Assembly (NCBI GenBank): GCA_009103225.1
Contig: RHPI01002438.1
Coordinates: forward strand, 1,179,746-1,243,745
DNA from: Chlorokybus atmophyticus
Taxonomy: Eukaryota; Streptophyta; Chlorokybophyceae; Chlorokybales; Chlorokybaceae
Length of the DNA: 64,000 bases
Reading direction: 5' to 3'
Position 1 is the stretch's first letter, and each line of letters begins with the position of its first letter. The position numbers were made by a program, and so were the translations under genes. Shown here in pieces: positions 45,795 through 54,369 of this stretch. The notes beneath the pieces were generated by a model. That model was not told where the DNA came from. It worked only from the letters and a program-made list of their open reading frames with translations, and ran no database searches.

Positions 45795-47271
45795 GCGCAC
45801 CACGCGTGTCGCCCGCGATGATCGCGTCTTCCCGCTACCAGAGGTTCACATCCTTCCAGCACTCACTCAACACCAGTTAGAAGATGAGATCCTTGCTGGC
45901 ACTGCACCTCCGATGCGTGACAGGGTGTTTTTGATCAGCTACAGCCCACCTGTAGTGTTGGAGTTGGCCCTGCAGCTGTTCTGGGCGTTGCACAACAACA
46001 TGCAGACCGCCCCGCGCCAGCCTGCACGCATGCCGACCACCACCTTTGAACCCAGCCCGCTGAACACTTATCGGGAACGCCGAGACGCCGTCCAGCAGCG
46101 CATCGCAGACGCAGCCGACCTGCCTTTGGGCACTGATGAAGCACTCGGACCTCCTACAACCGCTCGCCTTCATCAGCGCTACCACGCACTGAAACAAGCA
46201 TATCATTGGCGACAGGATCAGGCTGTCGCCATTACTGCACGTGAACAAGCTCTTGAAGCTACACGTGCACCAATACCTCAGTCACCAACTGCTGGTCCAT
46301 CCTCCAGCACCACGCCGCTCTGCGTCGAGACCAACTCTAACCAAGCGAGGGCGTTGGCTCAACAAACCAGGGGGGTGATCGCCCCGTTGCTGCCTGCGCT
46401 GGTGGAGGATCTACCTGAGGACCAAAGGGAGCCAGGGAGGGGCTACCTCACACCACAAGGGTGTACACAAAGAGATGGAGCAGGACTGGTTGGAGAGCAA
46501 CAACTACGCACTGCTCTGTTGCGACAAGCAACCATGCTGCATCGGCAAGAAGGCATCGGACTTCGGCAGATGCTTAGGATGCGAGACAATGGCAACGCGG
46601 CACGCGCACGGTTAGTGACGTGGCTGGTCACCAACCATCCCGCAGTCCCGTTGTTCGCTTTCGGCGCCAGAATAGCGTGGGTGGACGCATTCCTTCGCTC
46701 CATACGGCAAGCCTATGATGAAGTGGCTTCCGCCGCCACTGACACTCTGGAGGGAGCTCTGGAGGCGATACTGAGTTTGCTAGGAGTGGAGGCAGGGCGT
46801 CAGCGCAAGCGCATCGCCGCTGCTTACGAGCAGCATGTCCAACAGCCAGAGACTCGCCTCACTGTACGCACACGAGCAATAACAGTGCTGGAAGTGGGAG
46901 TGGTCAACGGCAGATGGGTTGCTTACATGGCAGGGATCCTCAGGGTGCCCACCATCACCCACGACATGAGAGCGCGGCTCCTACGCGCAGTGTACCTGCA
47001 GCCCATGCCTCAGAACCATCGCTATATAGATGTGGACAACAATGCGACGGCTACATGGGAAGATACACTAGTCAGAGAGGCAGCCCATGCTGTGCGATGG
47101 ACCTATAGCAGAGGAGCAGGCTGCACGAGAGGCAGTCCCGCAAACACCAGGTCCTCCAGGGTTCCCGCCACAGCCACTGGCCACTCCCCCTGGCATGACA
47201 ACAGCTGCACAGAGGGTCAACCCTCCTGCACCTCCACTTGGATAGGTTGCAGCAGCACCTCCAGTGCCTAG
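45795..47271 (+). CDS. Element D gag-pol linker domain
   Basis: In the frame entered after the 11-G run: FPLPEVHILPALTQHQLEDE, RDRVFLISYSPPVVLELALQ, LFWALHNNMQTAPRQPARMP, then Arg/Ala-rich helical sequence, NHPAVPLFAFGARIAWVDAF, SIRQAYDEVASAATDT, VLEVGVVNGRWVAYMAGILR and RAVYLQPMPQNHRYID, about 430 residues. The frame ends at 47,271 and overlaps the protease frame. The same domain is at 24.7-23.35 kb in C; E lacks it. It sits between nucleocapsid and protease, where a second structural domain or a pol leader would be. I do not recognise a fold or family. Confidence 0.6.
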
Positions 47272-48085
47272 GCCACCGCGCGTGTACCAGCAACCGCGAC
47301 AAGGACGGTTTGGACAAAGCCGAGGACAAGGAGGCCCACAAGATCCATCAGGCAGAGGAGCCCAGGCTACCCTACGGTCAGGCCCCGCAGATGAGAGTAA
47401 AGCAACAGTCTCTCCACGCAAGAGGTTCCGTCGCTTCAAGAGGCTGCGCATCAACGCCAATGCAGCCATGATCGCCAACCAAGGCAAGCACGTGACCGTC
47501 AATGGGCGGGCACCCAAACGCGTGATGCTGGACACTGGAGCACAGCCTGTCATCATTGGGCGCTACCTCGCACGAGATCTCGGCATCACCAGCGCTGAGC
47601 TGCTTCCCTGTCCCTATCAGCTGGACACCGCAACCGGCAACCGTGACAAGGTACTCGGCCTTACCAAGCAGGCTGTGAGCATCCGCCTCACCGGACTAAA
47701 CCCTTCCCACAGCACCGAGATTGTACAAAGGTGTGTGGTCACCGATGCCGGGTCCTTTGACCTACTGTTGGGACAGGACTGCAACTTCCCTGTCGGCATG
47801 GGGCTGGACTGCTGGACTGAGCAGGCATGGTTTCGACCACATTGGGATGAGGATGATGGAGAGGAGCAGGGATTCCTACCTCTCGAACTGGTGGCCAAGG
47901 CCCGCTCGCAACGAAGATCGGCCGCAGCAGCCACCTACAGTTCTACAAAACGCTCACGTGTGCCTCGTGCCCGAACGCAGCCAAGGACAACTGCAACAAG
48001 CTCGAGCCCGAGCCTAAACGCTGAAGGGGACTCTCCTACACCGTACGATGAGTCTCAGGAAAATGTCACCAAAGAAGTGGCCTTT
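47264..48085 (+). CDS. pol: Element D aspartic protease
   Basis: A Gln/Arg/Gly-rich leader is followed by NQGKHVTVNGRAPKRVMLDT and GAQPVIIGRYLARDLGI (the retropepsin D-T-G-A active site, about 47,530), then the second strand LLLGQDCNFPVGMGLD. It would process the polyprotein. Downstream comes a Ser/Thr/Arg-rich tail, then a TAG (48,086-48,088) at a place where C has CAG (Gln). The frame is the same as that of the DNMT and RT downstream, so originally this was one polyprotein. Confidence 0.8.
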
Positions 48086-48088
48086 TAG

Positions 48089-49426
48089 GAGCCATCCGAG
48101 CGTCGCTGGAGCGCACAAGTAGCAGCACACATGCTACTGACCAGGCCTCAGCTCACTGCACACTTCCCTGTCTATAAAGACCAGGCTACAGTGCAGGAGT
48201 AGTACCACATAGCTACGGGAGTTGTGGAGTTCCACATGTTCCGTCGACAACAAGGCATCACCGTGCTGGAGCTGTTCGGAGGCATAGGTAGTGGGCTTGC
48301 GGCTGTCCTCAACACAGGAACAACAGTCACCAAGTACCTCTACTGTGACCCTGACCCTCATGCACAGGAGGCTCTAAGCCATCATTTACGACAGCTGCAC
48401 CAGCGTTACCCGCAGCAGCTACCACTGTCGGCGCTGCAAGGGAGCCAGAAGGCTCTACCACAGGACATCCGCTGGATTACCAAGGATCACCTACAGGCAG
48501 TCGGCAACATTGACCTGCTGATAGCAGGATGGGAGTGTCAAGGGCACTCCAGGGCAGGCAGAGGCCACGGGCTCTCTGATCCTCGCTCACAGCTGTTCTG
48601 GGAGCTAATGAGAGTCATCAAACTCCTGCAGGCCAGTCAGATCGCTAGGCCCTTCGGGTACATCATCGAGAATGTGCACTCCGAGGATGACAAGCGGCTT
48701 CACGTCGCCAAGGCCTATCGGCAAGTATGCTCCTTGCTGGGGCATCCTCTCAAAATCAACGCCGCACGTCATGGCTCTCGTGCACACCGCGTCCGCGCCA
48801 AGTGGACCAACCTGGCCATTGTGGAAGACCTGTTTTTGGCAGAGTACCTATACAGCAATCGGCCACGAAATCTCGTCGTCGATGACATCCTGGACCTTGG
48901 ACGCACAGCGCAACCAGTCACACGCCTTGACCACCACCACTTCTATCAGTGCAACCAGCCTGGTCAGCCGCGCCGCGCACTACCCACGCTTGTATCCTAC
49001 CCAGGCTCCTACGCGTTCCGCAATGGAGGCGACGGCATGGTGTTGGACTCCAACACTGGACAACTGGAAGAACCCAATGCCCGCGAGCGCGAGCGTGCTA
49101 TGGGATTCTTTCCAGGCAGCATCACAGGCTCCACGCTGACAACCAGTCAACAGTGTCAGTTGTTAGGGCGCGCCATGGATCAGAACAGCATGGTGTGGTA
49201 CTTGGAAATGTGCTTTGCTCTCCAGGACCGCCATGTGTCTTTCCAGGAGCTCGAACACCTGGCTGGGGGGTGGATTGCCCGCTTTTCAGAGACCAAAGCA
49301 GCACACACCGCCCTCGAGACCGCCCACATGGAGGAGCAGGCAGCAGTCATCGTGGAAGACATTCCAGTGGTCGCCAACGCTACCTCATGGTCCCACGCCA
49401 TTGGACCGCTGGCCACAGGCCAGACT
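48089..49426 (+). CDS. Element D DNMT3-type cytosine-5 methyltransferase
   Basis: After a stop at 48,200-48,202 (Trp in C) the domain is open to 49,426. Motifs in order: I, VLELFGGIGSGLAAVLNTG (about 48,262); II, KYLYCDPDPHAQ; IV, LIAGWECQGHSRAGRG with catalytic Cys at 48,536-48,538; VI, YIIENVHSEDD; VIII, SRAHRVRAKWTNL; then LEEPNARERERAMGFFPGS and LLGRAMDQNSMVWYLEMCF near the end. All positions needed for S-adenosylmethionine binding and Cys attack are present, so the domain may still fold and act. Glu-Cys-Gln replaces the usual Pro-Cys. The order of motifs (I to X, no permutation) and the N-terminal LF-x-GI-x-(S/T)G fit DNMT3. Confidence 0.87.
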
Positions 49427-49429
49427 TGA

Positions 49430-52400
49430 GAGCAACTCGAGGCTCTCCTCAACAGGTGGAGGAGCCAATTCAGCTTCAGTGTGAAGGAGCTGGGCATATG
49501 CTCGGCATACCAGATGGACATTGAACTAGTGGATACCGAACCGGTGTTCAGAAGACAGTATCGCCTCTCCAAGCTAGAAGAAGACTTGGTGGAACAGAGG
49601 TGCAAGGCGCTGCTAGATGCAGGCCTGATCGAGGAGTCCACATCGGACTTTGCGGCCGCGACCGTCATGCCCCTGAAGAAAGATTCAGCAGGCAACTGGA
49701 CAGACCGGCGCATGTGTGGCGACTATCGCCCCCTCAACAACAAGACCAAGCAGGACAGGTATCCAATGCCTACCGCAGAAGGCATCTTTGACGATGTAGG
49801 AGAATGCACGGTCTTTAGTATTTTGGATATGCGCCAAGGGTACAACCAGATCGCCATCAAGGAGGAGGATAAGCACAAGACTTCCTTCTGGGGAAACCGG
49901 CAGCTGTACCAGTGGAAGGTCATGCCCTTCGGACTGAAGAACGCTCTGGCCAAGTTCCAGCGCGTCATGGACAAAGCCCTCAAGGGGTTGGACTTCGCGC
50001 GCTGCTACATCGACGACATCCTCATCTTCAGTCACAGCAATGAGGAGCATCTCCAGCACATCGAAGAGGTGCTACAGAGGCTGAAGGAAGTCGGGATGAC
50101 GGTGCACCCTGACAAGTGCACCTTCTTCACCCGCAAGGTACCTTACCTAGGACACATGATTGTGCCCCATGGTGTGTACGTACAGCAGGCCAAAGTGGAG
50201 GCCCTGGTGGCTATCCCTGCCCCCACAGACCTCACGCGGCTGCGGGCCTTCCTCGGCCTTGCCAACTATTACCGCCGATTTGTCAAAGACTTTGCCAAGA
50301 TCGCAAGGCCTCTCAACGAACTACTGAAGAAGGACACCGAGTTCTTGTGGAAGGAGGCACAACAGGAGGCCTTTCAGGAGCTGAAGCTCCGCCTCACCAC
50401 AGCTCCCATTCTGCAACGCCCTGACTACACCAGGTCGTTCATCCTGCACACAGACTGGAGCAAGCTCGGCATGGGGGCCGTGCTCGTACAGCACGACAAC
50501 AACAAGAAGGAGCGCGTAGTGTCGTACGCCAGCCGCAGCAACAACAGTGCTGAGGCCAACTACAGCAGCTACGAAGGGGAGTGTCTCGCCGCAGTGTGGG
50601 CCATCTCCTTCTTCCGACCCTTCCTGTTTGGACGGCAGTTCCAACTGGTCACTGACCATCAACCCCTCAAGTGGCTAATGAACAACCAGCACTTGACAGG
50701 AAAGTTAGCACGATGGGCGCTGCTGCTCCAGGAGTACGACTTCGAGGTGGAACACCGCGCAGGCCTTGCCAACCAGGATGCGGATGGCCTCAGCCGTAAC
50801 CCCCACCTCAGCACCAACGACGCCACAGGCGCCCGACATGAGTTGGGTCCCACAGCTGCACCTTCAGGTGTGGCCACCATGTTTGCTGTCGCTGCGCTAC
50901 GCTCGAGACGCAGGACTCAGACCGCTGAGGCAGCAGCAGACGGGGACATGCCCGCTCTCGAGCCCGCCATCACCACCACCGATCCTTTATCAGAAGAAGC
51001 AATCGCTGCCGACCCTGAGGTGGATGATGAGGAGCTGGCACCCACCGACACACGACAAGACATCTGGCTGGACGAGCCATCGCTCGCACTGCTTCAGACT
51101 GGACAACTTCCAGCAGGCATGAGCGCACGCGAGAAGGACCGCGTCCGGCAACGCACTCAGCGTTACCGCTGGGCCAACGACAGGCTGTATCGACGGATAC
51201 AAGATGCAGATCAGGAGGTCCCCACACCAGCTGCACGTGAAGGCATCATCTCCTCCCTTCACACCGAGCTCGGGCACTTCGGTGTCAAGCGCACGGTCAG
51301 CCTGGTCAGGACCCAGTACTGGTGGTATGGGGTGCACAGACAGGTGCGGGAGTTCGTCAGCAACTGTCAGCAGTGTGACATGGTTCGCGCCAGCCTCAAC
51401 ACGCGCAATGCCACCTTGCATCCCCTTCCCATTTCCGGGTTGTTCTACCGCTGGGGACTGGACATCCTCGGAGACCTAGCGCCCTCAGCGCGAGGCAACC
51501 GCTACATCCTCGTCATGATCGAGCACTTCTCCAAGTGGGTGGAGCTGGTGCCCCTGCCCGACAAGAGCAGTGAGGGAGTAGCCCAGGCTTTCCTCTCCCA
51601 TGTACTCGGACGCTTCGGCAGCTGCGCTGAAGTCATCACCGACCAGGGTACGGAGTTCAGAGGAGCCTTCGACAAGCTTATCGACAGATGCTTCATCGAC
51701 CACCGTCGCACCTCACGCGACCACCCGCAGGCCGACGGCCTCGCCGAGCGTACCGTGCAGACCATCAAGAAGGCACTGCGCAAGTACGTCCTCGCCTACG
51801 AGAAGAATACCTGGGATGATCACCTCCCATGGGTAGCAATGGGCTACCGGCTGTCCAAGCAGGCAGCCCTGCGAGAGTACAGCCCATACTATCTACTGTT
51901 CGGAAGGCAGCCATTGCTCCCTTTCCGCGCACAGCAGGAGGTCGACAGAGTGGTGGACAATCTCGACAACCCCGACGAGATGTTGTATGATCTGACAGTG
52001 CGCAGTGCGCTGTTCGAACACACAGTCCCCATGGCCTTCAACAACCTGCGCATCGCGCAGCACCGCGACACGCTGCGTTACGAGCGTGTGCGCAGTGGTT
52101 TCTACAAGGAGCGGGAGCGCCGCTTCGAGTCAGGAGACTTCGTCTACCGTATGGCGTCTACACGCGACACCCTCGATACCTCCGTCGGGCGTGCTATCTA
52201 CAAGGTATTGAAGGTGCACCCCACCGGGGTACTGGACCTGTTAGGACAACGAGGCGAGCGCATGAAGGACAACATGGTCAACTGTGCGCCCTGTTATCTC
52301 CCCTACATTGCTGGCTTCACCAAGATCCAGCACCCGCGTCCCCTGCGCAGCACCCGATGCGAGAAGTGTGGCAGCGCCGACGACGACCCATTGATGATGT

Positions 52401-52522
52401 TATGCGACGGCTGTAATCAAGGCATGCACTGCTACTGCCTTGACCCTCCACTGGACGCAGTACCCTTGTGGGAGTACTGGTGCGATGACTGCCGCATCAA
52501 CGGACCCCCACACAGTCGGTAG
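49430..52522 (+). CDS. pol: Element D RT - RNase H - integrase - PHD finger
   Basis: An uninterrupted frame of just over 1,000 residues. RT: FSILDMRQGYNQIAIK, MPFGLKNALAKFQRVMD and CYIDDILIFS. RNase H: ILHTDWSKLGMGAVLVQHD and VTDHQPLKWL. Integrase: H2C2 zinc site (ELGHFGVKRT, then CQQCDMV), D-D-E core (GLDILGD, VITDQGTEF, HPQADGLAERT; about 34 residues between the second Asp and Glu). A C-terminal PHD finger (about 52,354-52,494): CEKCGS, MLCDGC, HCYCLDPP, WCDDC, with the aromatic before the last Cys pair. The preceding TGA (49,427-49,429) separates it from the DNMT in the same frame; C has no stop there. All catalytic residues are present. Confidence 0.93.
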   Translation, partial: EQLEALLNRWRSQFSFSVKELGICSAYQMDIELVDTEPVFRRQYRLSKLEEDLVEQRCKALLDAGLIEESTSDFAAATVMPLKKDSAGNWTDRRMCGDYRPLNNKTKQDRYPMPTAEGIFDDVGECTVFSILDMRQGYNQIAIKEEDKHKTSFWGNRQLYQWKVMPFGLKNALAKFQRVMDKALKGLDFARCYIDDILIFSHSNEEHLQHIEEVLQRLKEVGMTVHPDKCTFFTRKVPYLGHMIVPHGVYVQQAKVEALVAIPAPTDLTRLRAFLGLANYYRRFVKDFAKIARPLNELLKKDTEFLWKEAQQEAFQELKLRLTTAPILQRPDYTRSFILHTDWSKLGMGAVLVQHDNNKKERVVSYASRSNNSAEANYSSYEGECLAAVWAISFFRPFLFGRQFQLVTDHQPLKWLMNNQHLTGKLARWALLLQEYDFEVEHRAGLANQDADGLSRNPHLSTNDATGARHELGPTAAPSGVATMFAVAALRSRRRTQTAEAAADGDMPALEPAITTTDPLSEEAIAADPEVDDEELAPTDTRQDIWLDEPSLALLQTGQLPAGMSAREKDRVRQRTQRYRWANDRLYRRIQDADQEVPTPAAREGIISSLHTELGHFGVKRTVSLVRTQYWWYGVHRQVREFVSNCQQCDMVRASLNTRNATLHPLPISGLFYRWGLDILGDLAPSARGNRYILVMIEHFSKWVELVPLPDKSSEGVAQAFLSHVLGRFGSCAEVITDQGTEFRGAFDKLIDRCFIDHRRTSRDHPQADGLAERTVQTIKKALRKYVLAYEKNTWDDHLPWVAMGYRLSKQAALREYSPYYLLFGRQPLLPFRAQQEVDRVVDNLDNPDEMLYDLTVRSALFEHTVPMAFNNLRIAQHRDTLRYERVRSGFYKERERRFESGDFVYRMASTRDTLDTSVGRAIYKVLKVHPTGVLDLLGQRGERMKDNMVNCAPCYLPYIAGFTKIQHPRPLRSTRCEKCGSADDDPLMMLCDGCNQGMHCYCLDPPLDAVPLWEYWCDDCRINGPPHSR

Positions 52523-52567
52523 GAACTGAGTTCTGGAGCAGAGGGCTACCCCAGAATCTCAGGGGGG

Positions 52568-53698
52568 GTGGCTTGTTGACGGTGTGCACTACGACACAGT
52601 CTGTACACAAAGGTGGCGAGCGGCATCGGCTCGTCCACTGCACTAAACACCGCGTAGGCTCATCTTCAAGCCTATGCCCACGATTGGGGGGTTGTCTTTT
52701 GCTTGCATGACTCCAATGCAATGCACGGCACTAGCATGCGTGCAGCACTAGCACTCCTCCGCAGCCTGTCCGAGACAAGGTTGCCCTCGACCATGACAGG
52801 CACGACAGCTGTCATGCCATCTACCCTCGCATGCCAGTTCTTCTCAAGCATGCCTACACCCAGCCCCACGCCCGGGCTACCAGCATGAAGACCGCGCGAG
52901 CCCCAGCCTACTGCTAGCTACTGTATCACTCATGTAGCATGTAGCTAGGGCTACTTTATAGACCTGTCTGTAGGGACCGCGCGTAGCTGATCAGTTGTAA
53001 GTCTGTTAAGAACACATGTGCTATATCGAGTCTTAGGAGATTTCCGAAATAGCATGAGGCCTCGATGTGACCGTTGGCCTAGTGCCCGCGTGGCACTGCA
53101 CGGTCATGATTTGACATGTATAAGTAGAAAGTCACGTCACCAGACTGGCTGGTGACACTGTAAGTGAGTACTGTGAGTACTAGGAGTACCAAGAAGTAAA
53201 GACTCTGTTTCTAAAGAGCTTGTGAAGCGACTTGAACTGAAAGCACGCTGCCCCAGTTGCAAAGAATTCCCTTACTGCGTGAGACACGGTGCATGCTCTT
53301 GTGCGCTGTGCCTGTCATTGCTGTGAGCTTGTCGGCGGTGTGTTGTTTCAGTAGTCAGGGTGTTGTATCCACGTGTTGCACACTCATTCACCTCACTTAA
53401 CAGTGTATCATTCTATCCGCTCATGCAAAGAACTGTGTCTACAGCACTACCTATCGTAGTGGCTTGTTGACGGTGTGCACTACGACACAGTCTGTACACA
53501 AAGGTGGCGAGCGGCATCGGCTCGTCCACTGCACTAAACACCGCGTAGGCTCATCTTCAAGCCTATGCCCACGATTGGGGGGTTGTCTTTTGCTTGCATG
53601 ACTCCAATGCAGTGCACGGCACTAGCATGCGTGCAGCACTAGCACTCCTCTGCAGCCTGTCCGAGACAAGGTTGCCCTCGACCATGGCAGGCACGACA
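52568..53698 (+). repeat. B1-A2-B2 terminal repeat block of element D
   Basis: B1 (52,568-52,807) starts GTGGCTTGTTGACGGTGTGC right after the polypurine tract and ends GGCACGACA. A2 (52,810-53,459) is the full copy of A1. B2 (from about 53,459 to 53,698) repeats B1 and ends GGCACGACA at the target duplication. The B1/A2 junction is GGCACGACA-GC-TGTCATGCC, a 20-bp palindrome with one mismatch. Confidence 0.9.
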
Positions 53699-53702
53699 GT
53701 TG

Positions 53703-54146
53703 GCCGAGACGGTGAGGTAATGCAGCCACATCAAGCCACAACCTTTAGAGAGCAAGTCCCGAGCACTCCAGAGATCATCATCCGTACTTCTCAGTTCAAA
53801 GTCTTTCAGTTCTCACTTACAGTGTCGTCAATGTACAGAGACTAAGTCCTAAGCTCTTATAGTCAAGTGACATCTGTTAAGTCCCAAGATAACGGCTAGT
53901 TTACGAAATGACCTAAATCAAGCCTAAGTCAGAACTCGCAACAGATAATCTAGCACGGATTATATTAGGTACCTACGACGACTAATTGACATCTGCTTCG
54001 TGTCGCGTGGGGCTCATGCGGGTAGCCGGGGTCGATGTCTGGCTGTAGGCATGACTGATTCAGCTGTCGATGCTGGTAGCACGGGAACGACGCCTGGCTG
54101 TAGGCATCAACGACAAAGTTGCCCCTCCTGGACCGCTGGCATGACA
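53703..54146 (-). repeat. Outer part of element C repeat A1
   Basis: Read on the minus strand from 54,146: TGTCATGCCAGCGGTCCAGG, repeated ATGCCTACAGCC units, GTCGTAGGTACC, then ACACTGTAAGTGAGAACTG. The start matches A2 of element A (10,538), the later part is D-like, and it continues at 40,507 after element D is removed. This marks the outer end of element C. Confidence 0.8.
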
Positions 54147-54369
54147 ACCTGTCAATATGGAGGTGTTGTGCTCAGATGTAGAGCAAGAGCACTTGGTGCG
54201 CGAACTCGGGCGTGAGCTTAACATGCTGCAAACTGAGCCTGTGGATCCCGAGTGTGATGAGCACTAGTGGCAACACGTTGTGCGTTCTACAACTCTAGAT
54301 AGCGATCACTTTGTAGCTGCTACACCTTGTCAGTGGCAAGCAGCGTGGTGCGAGTGGTGACCATTACTG

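Larger units (their letters stand above)
41372..45880 (+). pseudogene. gag: Gag of element D, split by a copia-derived insertion
   Basis: The first part, 41,372-42,895, starts MSRPTPFSPIDEGDLGSW, with gag core RFSGRAGTTSLDEFIIKFHS and HIAAQYLDHEAHDVWKSV, then LKDLHAALRRTFPPQTTSKV, YKIVSEEAAAVIYVNEL, and knuckles CHRCGRHGHYKKEC and CDHCHKTGHLESVC. It is interrupted after NNTGG; removing 42,896-44,942 and one GGGGC copy restores the frame, which continues HTGNHFSGYNSNNTGAHN, a Lys/Arg-rich stretch, a coiled-coil-like MARMARLEEDKEQDY, and Ala/Thr-rich sequence to an 11-G run (45,783-45,793). There the frame changes into the linker. Gag assembles the particle and binds RNA through the knuckles. 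Confidence 0.85.
40508..53698 (+). mobile_element. Element D: near-complete DNMT/PHD Ty3-like element with split direct repeats
   Basis: The insertion lies in C's repeat A1. Termini are TGTCATGCC...GGCACGACA, a 9-bp inverted repeat with one mismatch, flanked by GTTG on both sides (40,504-40,507 and 53,699-53,702). Order: A1 (40,508-41,157), gag (41,372-45,8xx, interrupted by a copia-derived element), linker domain, protease, DNMT, RT, RNase H, integrase, PHD (to 52,522), polypurine tract (AGGGGGGG, about 52,561), then B1, A2 and B2. Pol is in one frame with three stops. It is the best-preserved member of the family here. Confidence 0.85.
11401..54146 (-). mobile_element. Element C: DNMT-containing Ty3-like element, split by four insertions
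   Basis: Read on the minus strand: repeat A1 (54,146-53,703, interrupted by D, then 40,507-40,289), gag (40,080-39,041, interrupted by the tnp2 transposon, then 25,981-25,247), linker (about 25,200-23,350), protease (about 23,060-22,700), DNMT (about 22,600-21,430), RT (21,430-20,301, interrupted by E), and RNase H (12,180-11,401). It is then cut by element A, and integrase and the 3' repeats are missing. At each of the tnp2, E and D insertions the two flanks join without loss of C sequence, which proves the nesting. C's A1 resembles A2 of element A at its outer end and D at its inner end. Confidence 0.85.

Noticed and set aside
48224-49426. Bacterial restriction-modification methyltransferase
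   Set aside because: The domain lies in frame with retroviral-type protease and RT in three related elements and has DNMT3-like motifs; no restriction enzyme is present.
49180-49713. 177-residue minus-strand ORF
   Set aside because: Antisense shadow of the DNMT/RT coding frame of element D.
52354-52500. Chromodomain at the integrase C-terminus
   Set aside because: The residues form a C4HC3 zinc pattern (CEKC, CDGC, H-x-x-C, CDDC), i.e. a PHD finger; no chromodomain aromatic cage is seen.
40508-53698. Classifying element D as a tyrosine-recombinase (DIRS/PAT) element because of the split repeats
   Set aside because: It encodes H2C2/DDE integrase and Ty3-type RT, has TG...CA ends and a 4-bp duplication, and no recombinase gene.
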